From Thermotogae bacterium (GTDB lineage: Bacteria; Thermotogota; Thermotogae; Petrotogales; Kosmotogaceae): DNA of 13,114 nucleotides. The notes under the pieces were generated by a model, which was not told the origin of the DNA, ran no database searches, and saw nothing but the letters and a program-made list of their open reading frames with translations. Location: the NCBI GenBank assembly GCA_003643975.1, contig QNAR01000020.1, positions 1 to 13,114 on the forward strand, in the 5' to 3' direction. Below, piece after piece: positions 1-7,327 of the stretch (positions are counted from its first letter, which is position 1; each line of letters begins with the position of its first letter). The position numbers were made by a program, and so were the translations under genes.

Positions 1-1110
1 CATTCACCGGTTACTGGGGTGGTGAAAGAAATCACAAAAGTTTATCATCCTGTCCTCGGTAAGCCAGACAACGCTATCGTTATAGAACGACAGGGTGAAG
101 ATAGCTGGCAGCTGCTTGAACCCCAAAAACCTTATGAAAAGTTTGAACCGCAAGAAATCATCGAAAGGATTAAAGAAGCCGGTATTGTGGGGCTTGGAGG
201 TGCCATGTTTCCCACAAACGTGAAATTAACACCGCCCAAAGAAAAGAAAATCGATCTTCTTATAATCAACGGGGCGGAGTGTGAACCATATCTCACAGTA
301 GATTACCGTTTGATGCTTGAAAAATCGAAAGAATTGGTTCGGGGAATACGCGCTTTGATGAAAGCACTTGGCGTTACAAAGGCGATAATTGGTATTGAAA
401 ACAACAAGCCCAAGGCTATCGATGAAATGAAAAGGGTATCAAAAGGCACCGGAATAGAAGTGGCAACATTAAAAACGAAATACCCCCAGGGTGCTGAGAA
501 ACAGTTGATTTATGCCATAACAAAGCGCATTATTCCTTCAGGCGGACTACCTATGGATGTTGGAGTTGTTGTCCAAAACGTAGGGACAGCCTATGCTGTC
601 TATGAAGCGCTTGAAGAAGGAAAACCCCTTGTGGAAAGAGCGGTGAGCATAACCGGGGAGGCTGTTCAAGAACCTGTAAACGTTATAGCTCGAATAGGAA
701 CCCTGGCAAGTGAGCTCATAAAACTCGCAGGCGGCATAAGAGAGGAAGAAGTTGACCGAGTTGTATTTGGTGGTCCTATGATGGGTATAGCTGTCCCGCG
801 TGTTGATATTCCCATAGTCAAAGGAACTTCTGGAATCACCGTAATGCCAAAAGAAGTTATTCCCCCAAAAGAGAGTTATCCCTGCATCAGGTGCGGTAGC
901 TGTTTCATGGCATGCCCCATGAACTTGCAGCCTTTTGCCTTAAACCTTTATGCCACTAACAGACTTTATGACAAAGCTGTTGAAATCGGTCTTATGGATT
1001 GTATTGAATGTGGCAGTTGTTCATACATCTGCCCTGCAAACATCGATCTCGTCAAAAACATCAAGCTAGCTAAAAAAGTTTACAGGACCCTCAAAGGAGG
1101 GAAAAGATGA
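1..1110 (+). CDS. rnfC: Rnf complex subunit RnfC, 5'-truncated by window edge
   Basis: RnfC is the peripheral NADH/FMN- and 4Fe-4S-carrying subunit of the Rnf ferredoxin:NAD+ oxidoreductase on the cytoplasmic membrane face. The frame is open from base 1, and its first residues (HSPVTGVVKEI) match the end of the family's N-terminal barrel-sandwich segment, so the GTG at 19 is internal and roughly 60-70 N-terminal codons lie outside the window. Counting codons from base 1, the glycine-rich nucleotide/flavin-binding stretch GIVGLGGAMFPT starts at codon 61 and NGAECEPY at codon 90. Two ferredoxin-like motifs, CIRCGSCFMACP (from C295) and CIECGSCSYICP (from C334), each bind a 4Fe-4S cluster by family knowledge. 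The protein ends soon after the second cluster, as in short clostridial/Thermotoga-type RnfC and unlike the long proteobacterial form. It overlaps rnfD by 4 bp (ATGA). Confidence 0.95.
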   Translation, partial: HSPVTGVVKEITKVYHPVLGKPDNAIVIERQGEDSWQLLEPQKPYEKFEPQEIIERIKEAGIVGLGGAMFPTNVKLTPPKEKKIDLLIINGAECEPYLTVDYRLMLEKSKELVRGIRALMKALGVTKAIIGIENNKPKAIDEMKRVSKGTGIEVATLKTKYPQGAEKQLIYAITKRIIPSGGLPMDVGVVVQNVGTAYAVYEALEEGKPLVERAVSITGEAVQEPVNVIARIGTLASELIKLAGGIREEEVDRVVFGGPMMGIAVPRVDIPIVKGTSGITVMPKEVIPPKESYPCIRCGSCFMACPMNLQPFALNLYATNRLYDKAVEIGLMDCIECGSCSYICPANIDLVKNIKLAKKVYRTLKGGKR

Positions 1111-2051
1111 TGAAACTGACTGTAGTAGCTGCTCCTCATTTGAGATCAAAAGATAATGTTAGGAAGGTAATGATAGATGTTTTAATTGCTCTTATTCCCG
1201 CATCTGTTGCCGCTGTGGTCCTGTTTGGAATGCAAGCGCTTTTACTGATTGTTGTTTCAATGGTATCAGCAGAGCTAATCGAGCTCTTCATAATGAGGGT
1301 ACTCAGAGAAAAGAAAGATTTCAAACCGGATTTCAGCGCTTCAGTGACCGGTTTACTTCTTGCCCTTAATCTCTCCCTGGCAGTCAGTTGGTGGCAGGCA
1401 GTAATCGGTGCTGTCGTCGCTATCGGTATTGCCAAGCATGTATTTGGGGGACTTGGAAAAAATTTCTGGAACCCGGCTCTCATAGGTCGTGTTTTTCTTT
1501 TAATGTCGTTTCCCGTTCAAATGACTACATGGTTCAAGCCCTTTGATCTTGAAACTACTGCTACACCCATGGCAATACTCAAAGAAGGTGGGGGTTCGCT
1601 ACCATCTTTGAAAGACATGTTTATTGGTACAATTCCGGGATCATTAGGAGAGGTCAGTGCCCTGCTGTTACTAATAGGGTTTGTGTATTTAGTATTGAGA
1701 GGTCGTATTAAGCTGCTTATCCCTCTCAGTTATGTAGGCAGCGTTGCGTTGATTTCGTGGATTTTTTATACTGTGAATTCAAGCTATGGAAGTCCTCTTT
1801 ACCATATTCTTGGCGGTGGTCTAATGCTTGGTGCGCTTTTCATGGCCACTGATATGGTCACCAGCCCTATGTCTCCCCTTGGGCAACTCATTTTTGGAAC
1901 AGGCTGTGGTTTTATAACAATGATCATAAGGTATTTTGGCGGATATCCTGAAGGTGTTTCTTTCTCCATTTTGATTATGAATTCCTTCGTGCCATTGATC
2001 GATATGGCAACAAGGCCCAGAAGGTTTGGAGAGGTGAGGGGCAATGCGTGA
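1107..2051 (+). CDS. rnfD: Rnf complex membrane subunit RnfD
   Basis: RnfD is an integral membrane subunit related to NqrB that carries a covalently attached FMN and forms part of the ion-translocating core. The 314-residue product is strongly hydrophobic with many membrane segments (for example about 23-60, 85-115 and 180-220) and has the conserved FWNPALIGR stretch. The flavinylation motif, usually S/T-G-A-T, appears here as TTAT at residues 150-153 followed by PM, so T153 is the expected FMN-phosphothreonine site. The ribosome binding site GGAGG (1096-1100) lies 6 nt before the ATG at 1107; the next codon is also ATG (1110), so either Met could be used. It overlaps rnfC by 4 bp and rnfG by 8 bp, implying translational coupling. 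The flavin transferase ApbE that would modify it is not in this window. Confidence 0.95.
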   Translation: MMKLTVVAAPHLRSKDNVRKVMIDVLIALIPASVAAVVLFGMQALLLIVVSMVSAELIELFIMRVLREKKDFKPDFSASVTGLLLALNLSLAVSWWQAVIGAVVAIGIAKHVFGGLGKNFWNPALIGRVFLLMSFPVQMTTWFKPFDLETTATPMAILKEGGGSLPSLKDMFIGTIPGSLGEVSALLLLIGFVYLVLRGRIKLLIPLSYVGSVALISWIFYTVNSSYGSPLYHILGGGLMLGALFMATDMVTSPMSPLGQLIFGTGCGFITMIIRYFGGYPEGVSFSILIMNSFVPLIDMATRPRRFGEVRGNA

Positions 2052-2760
2052 ATTTTTGAAAACAGGACTTGTATTGATGATTATCACGACTATTGCAGGT
2101 TTGGGACTGGCATTGGTTTACAACCTCGTCAAAGAACCTATTGAAAAAGCCGAACTCGCCGCCAAAATAGATGCTATACGTTTTGTGCTAACAGATTCAG
2201 TTACAGGAAATTTGCTCGTTCCAGAAACCGAAATCCCTGAAGATGGAAAAGCATTGGCAAAATACGAATGGACTCCCATGCCATCTGAGGAAGGTATCAT
2301 GTACTCTTCAACTACCTGGAAAGGGAAGGTTCAGTCGCCAGCTTATATCTTCGAAACTAAAGACGGAAAAAAGGTTTATGTCTTAACTGGCCAGGCGGTT
2401 GGTTACGGTGGAAATGTTGTCAGCGTAGCAGCCTTTCTTACCACTCCTCAAGGACTCAAACTTAATGCAATAAAGGTTATGGAGTATTCGCAAGAAACCC
2501 CGGGGCTGGGTGCTAATATTGCCCGTGATGATATCCAAAAGCGTTTTTACCCCATAGCCTCGGAAGGACTAGAAAAGGGGCTCAAAGTCAATAAAGACGC
2601 TGGGATTATTGTCCCTTCAAATGAACTTCAACGTGCAAGGGACACTGAGGGAGTAGTTCAAACGAGTGATGTAATGACAGGCGCTACTATAACTCCCCGT
2701 GCGGTAGTCAATTCTATAAACACTATGTACGAGTTTTTGAAAAAGGCAGGTGTTAAATAA
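2044..2760 (+). CDS. rnfG: Rnf complex FMN-binding subunit RnfG
   Basis: RnfG (NqrC-like) holds a covalent FMN on an extracytoplasmic domain and passes electrons through the Rnf core. One N-terminal transmembrane helix is visible (about residues 7-27) and is followed by a soluble FMN-binding domain. The family signature TGATITP lies near the C-terminus at 212-218, making T215 the predicted flavinylated residue. The stretch YSQETPGLGANI is also typical of the family. Length, 238 residues, is slightly above the usual 190-220. The start is well set by a GGAGAGGTGAGG-like ribosome binding site inside the end of rnfD, 8 bp of which overlaps this gene. The stop codon shares one base with the rnfE ATG. 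An RnfG assignment over NqrC rests on the surrounding rnf gene order. Confidence 0.94.
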   Translation: MREFLKTGLVLMIITTIAGLGLALVYNLVKEPIEKAELAAKIDAIRFVLTDSVTGNLLVPETEIPEDGKALAKYEWTPMPSEEGIMYSSTTWKGKVQSPAYIFETKDGKKVYVLTGQAVGYGGNVVSVAAFLTTPQGLKLNAIKVMEYSQETPGLGANIARDDIQKRFYPIASEGLEKGLKVNKDAGIIVPSNELQRARDTEGVVQTSDVMTGATITPRAVVNSINTMYEFLKKAGVK

Positions 2761-3377
2761 TGGCCGCCGGTAATGTCAAGACTTTCACAAATGGTTTTAT
2801 CGCGCAGAATCCAACTTTTGTTCAAGTTCTTGGTATGTGTCCCACGCTGGCTACGACCACAAGTGCAGCAAATGGTTTGGGCATGGGTCTGGCTACAACG
2901 AGCGTACTCGTCATGTCAAATGTTGTAGTATCTTTGGTAAGAAAATTCATCCCGGACAAAGTGAGAATACCAGCATATATAGTTATTATTGCTTCCTTCG
3001 TAACCATAGTGGATTTGCTGATGCATGGTTTCACATACGAACTCTGGAAAACTCTGGGGCTTTTTATCCCCCTTATCGTTGTCAACTGTATCATACTGGG
3101 CCGCGCAGAATCTTTTGCTTCTAAAAACGGAGTGAGGGCGTCATTCCTCGATGGCCTTGGCATGGGACTCGGTTTTACCGGCTCGTTGGTTCTTCTTGGC
3201 AGTGTACGGGAATTTTTAGGTAATGGAAGCATCTTCGGATTGCATCTTTCCAACATGAAGATGTTTGCGATGATTCTCCCACCGGGAGCGTACATAGCCC
3301 TTGGAGTACTTGCCGGTATGTTTAATTTTATAGGTATAAAGAAAGCAAAAGCGGCAAAGGCTAAAGCCGCAAAATGA
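2760..3377 (+). CDS. rnfE: Rnf complex membrane subunit RnfE
   Basis: RnfE (NqrD homologue) is a multi-helix membrane subunit that pairs with RnfA in an inverted arrangement; between them they hold an Fe-S cluster inside the membrane. The 205-residue product has about six hydrophobic segments. The two conserved cysteines are visible as C27 in LGMCPTLA and C110 in VNCIILGRAES. A Lys/Ala-rich tail of about 14 residues ends the protein. The ATG at 2760 shares one base with the rnfG stop, a usual coupling arrangement. Homology to RnfA is evident in the shared GxCP and NCxILG motifs; the order G-E-A-B and the VNCIILGRAESFAS stretch favour RnfE. Confidence 0.94.
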   Translation: MAAGNVKTFTNGFIAQNPTFVQVLGMCPTLATTTSAANGLGMGLATTSVLVMSNVVVSLVRKFIPDKVRIPAYIVIIASFVTIVDLLMHGFTYELWKTLGLFIPLIVVNCIILGRAESFASKNGVRASFLDGLGMGLGFTGSLVLLGSVREFLGNGSIFGLHLSNMKMFAMILPPGAYIALGVLAGMFNFIGIKKAKAAKAKAAK

Positions 3378-3390
3378 GGGGGAGATCTGA

Positions 3391-3978
3391 ATGTCTGTAG
3401 GTACAAGACTCTTTTTCATATTTCTTTCGGCATTGCTAGTAAACAACTTTGTGCTTTCCCGATTTCTTGGTATATGCCCCTTTCTTGGGGTCTCAAAAAA
3501 GGTGGATACAGCCGTAGGTATGAGCTTAGCGGTCATTTTTGTTATGGTTATGGCTTCCATAATTACCTGGCTGTTGAATCTATTGCTGGTAGCAATGGGT
3601 TTGCCATTCTTAACGACTATCGTGTTTATACTCATAATTGCTGTTCTTGTCCAATTTGTAGAGATTGTCCTCAAAAAAACTAGTCCCGGTTTGTATGAAG
3701 CACTGGGAATATTCCTGCCCCTTATAACTACCAACTGTGCTATCCTCGGTCTCGCATTGTTGAATGTGCAGCAGGAGTTCAGCCTTATTGAAACCATTGT
3801 TCATGCCGCTGGTGCTGGCCTTGGCTTTGGTCTCGCTCTTGTGATCTTCTCAACAATTAGAGAGAAAATGGAACTGTACGAAATCCCGGAATCTTTTAAA
3901 GGAACAGCCAGTGCATTGGTTTCAGCAGGGCTTTTATCCATGGCCTTTATGGGATTTCAGGGCCTTGTGAAATTGTGA
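3391..3978 (+). CDS. rnfA: Rnf complex membrane subunit RnfA
   Basis: RnfA (NqrE homologue) is the partner of RnfE in the membrane core. The 195-residue product fits the family length and has about six transmembrane segments. The family motifs are clear: NNFVLSRFLGICPFLG with C29, and TTNCAILG with C116, the two cysteines expected to ligate the intramembrane Fe-S cluster shared with RnfE. A purine-rich ribosome binding site (GAGGGGGAG, from about 3376) lies just upstream of the ATG. The 13-bp gap after rnfE is the largest within the Rnf genes. The stop codon TGA at 3976-3978 overlaps the ribosome binding site of rnfB. Confidence 0.95.
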   Translation: MSVGTRLFFIFLSALLVNNFVLSRFLGICPFLGVSKKVDTAVGMSLAVIFVMVMASIITWLLNLLLVAMGLPFLTTIVFILIIAVLVQFVEIVLKKTSPGLYEALGIFLPLITTNCAILGLALLNVQQEFSLIETIVHAAGAGLGFGLALVIFSTIREKMELYEIPESFKGTASALVSAGLLSMAFMGFQGLVKL

Positions 3979-3988
3979 GGTGAAAACT

Positions 3989-4681
3989 GTGATAATCGTA
4001 TATTCAACGATACTCTTGGGAATATTAGGGCTTACTTCAGGTTTATTTCTCGCTTTTGCAGCCTCAAAATTCGCTGTAAAAGAAGATCCCCGGGTTAAAC
4101 TGGTCGAGGCTGCTCTTCCAGGAATTAACTGTGGTGCCTGTGGATTTCCCGGTTGTTCCGGTTTTGCCAAAGCCTATGCAGATGGAAAAGTGCCAAAGGA
4201 AGGTTGTATTCCTGGCAGGCGCTCCGGTGTACCTGAAAAACTTGAAGCCATAACCAAAACTTCACAAGAAAAAATTCTCGCGATTTGGAAAGAAAGTGGT
4301 GAGGATGCCGAAAAGGCACTTCAAAAACTCCTATCTGCCACAGGAGCACCACCGAAACCTGTTCCTAAGAAACCCGTTCGTCCAAGCCCTGATGAGGTTG
4401 CAAAATACAAAGGCATGTTGAAAGATAATGAATTAGCCAGCCTTATATATGGGGCTTTACCAAATATTGACTGTGGTTTGTGCGGCCATCCCGGCTGCGC
4501 TGCTTTTGCTTTGAAATTGGCGGCAAGTGAAGAAAAACCAGAAAAATGCGTTCCGGGAATGCGTCAAAATGTCCCGGAAAAAGTAGCAAAGATTAAAAAG
4601 ATGTCCTCCAATGAAATAAAGAAAATGCTTGAAGAAACAGCTGGAGACCCAAAGAAGATCAAAGAGAAACTTGGTGGTTAA
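3989..4681 (+). CDS. rnfB: Rnf complex Fe-S subunit RnfB with two tandem Fe-S domains
   Basis: RnfB is the membrane-anchored Fe-S subunit that exchanges electrons with ferredoxin. An N-terminal helix (residues 4-26) anchors it. A first Fe-S domain (C48, C51, C56, C73; C-x2-C-x4-C-x16-C) is followed by a helical segment and a Pro/Lys-rich linker (about 119-135). A second domain with identical spacing follows (C162, C165, C170, C187). No ferredoxin-type CxxCxxCxxxCP motif occurs, although other RnfB/RsxB proteins normally carry two or more; here a duplicated domain takes that place. I chose GTG at 3989 because GAGGTGA (3977-3983) sits 5 nt upstream; an in-frame GTG at 3980 lies inside that ribosome binding site and would add three residues. 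dxr follows after 2 bp. The RnfB call rests on the anchor, the first Fe-S domain and operon position. Confidence 0.9.
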   Translation: MIIVYSTILLGILGLTSGLFLAFAASKFAVKEDPRVKLVEAALPGINCGACGFPGCSGFAKAYADGKVPKEGCIPGRRSGVPEKLEAITKTSQEKILAIWKESGEDAEKALQKLLSATGAPPKPVPKKPVRPSPDEVAKYKGMLKDNELASLIYGALPNIDCGLCGHPGCAAFALKLAASEEKPEKCVPGMRQNVPEKVAKIKKMSSNEIKKMLEETAGDPKKIKEKLGG

Positions 4682-4683
4682 CA

Positions 4684-5808
4684 TTGAAAAGACTGGCGAT
4701 TATCGGTTCAACTGGCTCAATAGGCAGGCAAACTCTTGAGGTTGTTAAGGATTTAAAAAATCACAAAGTTGTGGCCCTTTCCTGCGGCCACAACTTTTCA
4801 CTTTTCAGAAAACAGTTATTGGAATATAAACCTGACTATGCTGCTGCTATCAGGAAAACAGAAGAACTAGAAAGAGATTTTCCAGAGATAACCTTTTTTT
4901 CCGGTGCTGAAGGAATTGAAGAGATGCTGGAAGCCGCCACGCCTGACGTAGTAGTGAATGGCGCTTCAGGAGCTATTGGCCTGCGATACAGTCTTAAAGC
5001 ACTGGAGGTTTCCAGGCGACTTTGCCTTGCCAATAAAGAATCTTTAGTATGTGGTGGAAAGCTCCTCATAAAAAGGGCAGTGGAAAAAGGTGCTGAACTC
5101 ATTCCCGTTGACAGCGAGCATAGTGCTATATTCCAATTAATGCGTGGAAAAGACAAACCCGAAAAGATATTTATCACCGCTTCAGGCGGCGCATTGCGGG
5201 ATTATTCAATAGAAAAAATGTACAATGCTTCACTGAAAGAAGTGCTTAGGCATCCAACCTGGTCCATGGGAAATCGCATTACAATAGATAGCGCTACAAT
5301 GGTTAACAAAGGACTTGAAGTTATAGAGGCCCATTACCTTTTCGAATATGATGAAGAAGATATTCTAACATACATATGCAAAAACAGCTTGATACATGGC
5401 GGAGTAATATATAGTGATGGTGTAATTAAAATGCATCTGGGAAAGCCCGATATGAAAATCCCCATAGCCTACGCTCTTAGTTATCCAAAAAGAGGATATC
5501 ATTCTGATTATATGAACATTGTTGAAATGTCCCTTATGCTGGAAGAAATAGATTATCGTAAGTATCCTGCTCTTGAACTCGCAAGGGAAATAACAGGCAT
5601 ATCTTCCAAGCAAATTGCATACAACGCTGCTGATGAAATTGCAGTCAAATATTTTGAAAAGGGAGCGATTCATTTCGGAGAAATCTTTAAATTGATCAAG
5701 AGAGTCGTTGAGCTTATACCCGAAACGGATCCACGTGATTTCGATGAAATTGTTGAAATAGACAGATATTCCAGAGAACTTGCAGAAAAGGAGGTCGCAA
5801 AACTGTGA
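4684..5808 (+). CDS. dxr: 1-deoxy-D-xylulose 5-phosphate reductoisomerase
   Basis: Dxr converts 1-deoxy-D-xylulose 5-phosphate to 2-C-methyl-D-erythritol 4-phosphate with NADPH, the committed step of the MEP isoprenoid pathway, in the cytosol. The 374-residue product is near family size. Visible motifs in order: the NADPH-binding GSTGSIG loop (8-14), ANKESLV, the metal-binding PVDSEH (D143, E145), the substrate-contacting ASGG, HPTWSMG (H190, W193) in the active-site flap, and DSATMVNKGLEVIEA including metal ligand E212. The usual HPQS-type segment is altered to CKNSLIHGG. The start is TTG at 4684, with a weak GGTGG ribosome binding site at 4674-4678, only 2 bp after rnfB. The gene overlaps rseP by 4 bp (GTGA). 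Its codons 28-38 contain a 12-bp perfect inverted repeat, listed separately. Confidence 0.96.
   Translation: MKRLAIIGSTGSIGRQTLEVVKDLKNHKVVALSCGHNFSLFRKQLLEYKPDYAAAIRKTEELERDFPEITFFSGAEGIEEMLEAATPDVVVNGASGAIGLRYSLKALEVSRRLCLANKESLVCGGKLLIKRAVEKGAELIPVDSEHSAIFQLMRGKDKPEKIFITASGGALRDYSIEKMYNASLKEVLRHPTWSMGNRITIDSATMVNKGLEVIEAHYLFEYDEEDILTYICKNSLIHGGVIYSDGVIKMHLGKPDMKIPIAYALSYPKRGYHSDYMNIVEMSLMLEEIDYRKYPALELAREITGISSKQIAYNAADEIAVKYFEKGAIHFGEIFKLIKRVVELIPETDPRDFDEIVEIDRYSRELAEKEVAKL
4765..4797 (+). repeat. 12-bp perfect inverted repeat inside the start of dxr
   Basis: Bases 4765-4776 (AAAGTTGTGGCC) and 4786-4797 (GGCCACAACTTT) are exact reverse complements separated by a 9-base loop. The RNA would form a 12-bp hairpin about 80 nt into the dxr message, followed by a moderately U-rich TTTTCACTTTTC tail that begins within the right arm. 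This resembles a weak intrinsic terminator or attenuator at the junction between Rnf and the isoprenoid genes. The pairing is seen directly; a regulatory role is inference. Confidence 0.6.
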
Positions 5809-7322
5809 TTGCCCTCTACTTTATCGTGATATTTACAGGTGTTGTAGTTGCACATGAACTGGGGCACTATCTCTTTGCTAAACTCTTTGGCGTTAAAGTC
5901 TTGGAGTTTGCCATTGGCTTTGGTCCAAAGCTTTTCTCAATAAAAGGGAAAGAAACCACTTTTAGCATAAAGTTGATTCCGCTGGGCGGGTATGTGAGAA
6001 TGGCTGGCGAAGATCTTGAAAGTCTTGAGAAAGATGCTGAAAGTGTGCCTAAAGAACAGCTTTTCAATTCCAAACCTTCCTGGCAACGCTTTCTCATTGC
6101 CTTTTCAGGGCCTTTGTTTTCCATACTGGCTGGATTTCTAATTTTTGCAATAGCTGGTGCCATATGGGGTTTCCCTGAGGTAATTGTAGAAAGGGTTCAG
6201 CCCAATTCACCTGCCTATTATGCCGGTCTTCAAAGCGGAGACAGGATAGTCTCCGTTGATGGAAAAACTCTCATTGAAAGTTCAGTGCTTTCGAGAAAAA
6301 TAAAAAACGGGAAAGAATTGAATATTGTTGTCGAGAGAAATGGCAATCCTGTGGAACTTAACATAAAACCGCAACTATTGCCCGAAAGCGCTGTGTTCGT
6401 GCTGGAAGATGTGACCGGGAGTCCCGGCAACAAATTGCTTAAAGTAGACAGAGCCCCTGTAAGCAATGGGTACAGCAATATCGCTCAAATGTTTCAACCC
6501 GGGGAAATTGTGGAACTTATTTTTGAAAACGGGAAAAAGATACGTGCAACGTTGAAAAACCTTTCAATATCAGAACCCTATTTTGCGCTTGGTATTTACT
6601 ACGCTTCCTTTGAACCTGTGTTCAATACCGATGTGGAAAGCTTCAAAGCTGGCGATAGAATCGTACGTGTCAATGATTTTCTAATTAACGATGGCCTTGA
6701 TTTTTCGTACTTTGTTCAAGGGATATCGACAGACCAGTCGACAATGTATCTGTATTTCACGGGAGATACGCTCGATAAAGCACTTCAAGGCTTCCCTGAA
6801 AACCTTGAAATAGAAGTTCTGAGAAATGGTCATCCCGTGATAATTAATACAGCTAAAAGCGATTTTATCTCTATTCTCGGAATGCCAAATGTATTCAGGC
6901 AAGGATTTAATTATTGGTACCCGGGGAATGTGTTTGAAGCATTTTCGTTGGGTGTTAAGTGGGCTATGGAACTTCTCCGGACTATGGTGGAAATAGTTAG
7001 CAATCTCTTTACAGGGCAATCTTCATTAAGAGAGTTTACCGGGCCAATTGGCATTGTCAAGCTTGTGGGAGATGCGGCAAAAGCTGGAATGAAAATGGTG
7101 ATTTTATTGGTTGGTTTGATAACTCTTAATCTGGGAGTTGTTAATCTTCTGCCACTTCCCGCCCTTGATGGTGGAAGAATGGTGCTCGCGCTCATTGAAA
7201 TGGTGATCAGGAAGCGCATTGATCCCAAAGTGGAGGCCTATATACATGCAATAGGGTTCTTCATACTGATTGGCATACTTCTCTATATCACATTTATAGA
7301 CGTTGGACGTTTTCTGGGGTAG
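5805..7322 (+). CDS. rseP: Site-2 family intramembrane zinc metalloprotease RseP
   Basis: RseP/RasP-type proteases cut transmembrane segments of substrates such as anti-sigma factors or signal-peptide remnants. The zinc-binding HELGH motif (H17, E18, H21) lies in the first membrane helix, and the third ligand motif LDG (D455) sits in NLLPLPALDGGR near the C-terminus, followed by a last helix. Between them is a PDZ domain (about 120-190; AGLQSGDRIVSVDG), a degenerate PDZ-like segment (about 195-255) and another PDZ-like unit (about 265-350; KAGDRIVRVND). At 505 residues it is longer than the common 350-450. The start is GTG at 5805, overlapping the dxr stop by 4 bp; a strong AAAGGAGGT site (5787-5795) supports it. 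Position between dxr and ispG is a widespread bacterial arrangement. Substrates cannot be read from the sequence. Confidence 0.93.
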   Translation: MIALYFIVIFTGVVVAHELGHYLFAKLFGVKVLEFAIGFGPKLFSIKGKETTFSIKLIPLGGYVRMAGEDLESLEKDAESVPKEQLFNSKPSWQRFLIAFSGPLFSILAGFLIFAIAGAIWGFPEVIVERVQPNSPAYYAGLQSGDRIVSVDGKTLIESSVLSRKIKNGKELNIVVERNGNPVELNIKPQLLPESAVFVLEDVTGSPGNKLLKVDRAPVSNGYSNIAQMFQPGEIVELIFENGKKIRATLKNLSISEPYFALGIYYASFEPVFNTDVESFKAGDRIVRVNDFLINDGLDFSYFVQGISTDQSTMYLYFTGDTLDKALQGFPENLEIEVLRNGHPVIINTAKSDFISILGMPNVFRQGFNYWYPGNVFEAFSLGVKWAMELLRTMVEIVSNLFTGQSSLREFTGPIGIVKLVGDAAKAGMKMVILLVGLITLNLGVVNLLPLPALDGGRMVLALIEMVIRKRIDPKVEAYIHAIGFFILIGILLYITFIDVGRFLG

Positions 7323-7327
7323 TGATT

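Noticed and set aside
19..24. GTG GTG as the start of rnfC
   Set aside because: The frame stays open to base 1, and the upstream residues HSPVTG match the RnfC N-terminal region, so this is an internal position of a truncated gene.
2822..3406. Long minus-strand open frame (about 194 codons) opposite rnfE
   Set aside because: It is the antisense shadow of a strongly supported RnfE gene, without family motifs or a gene-like context.
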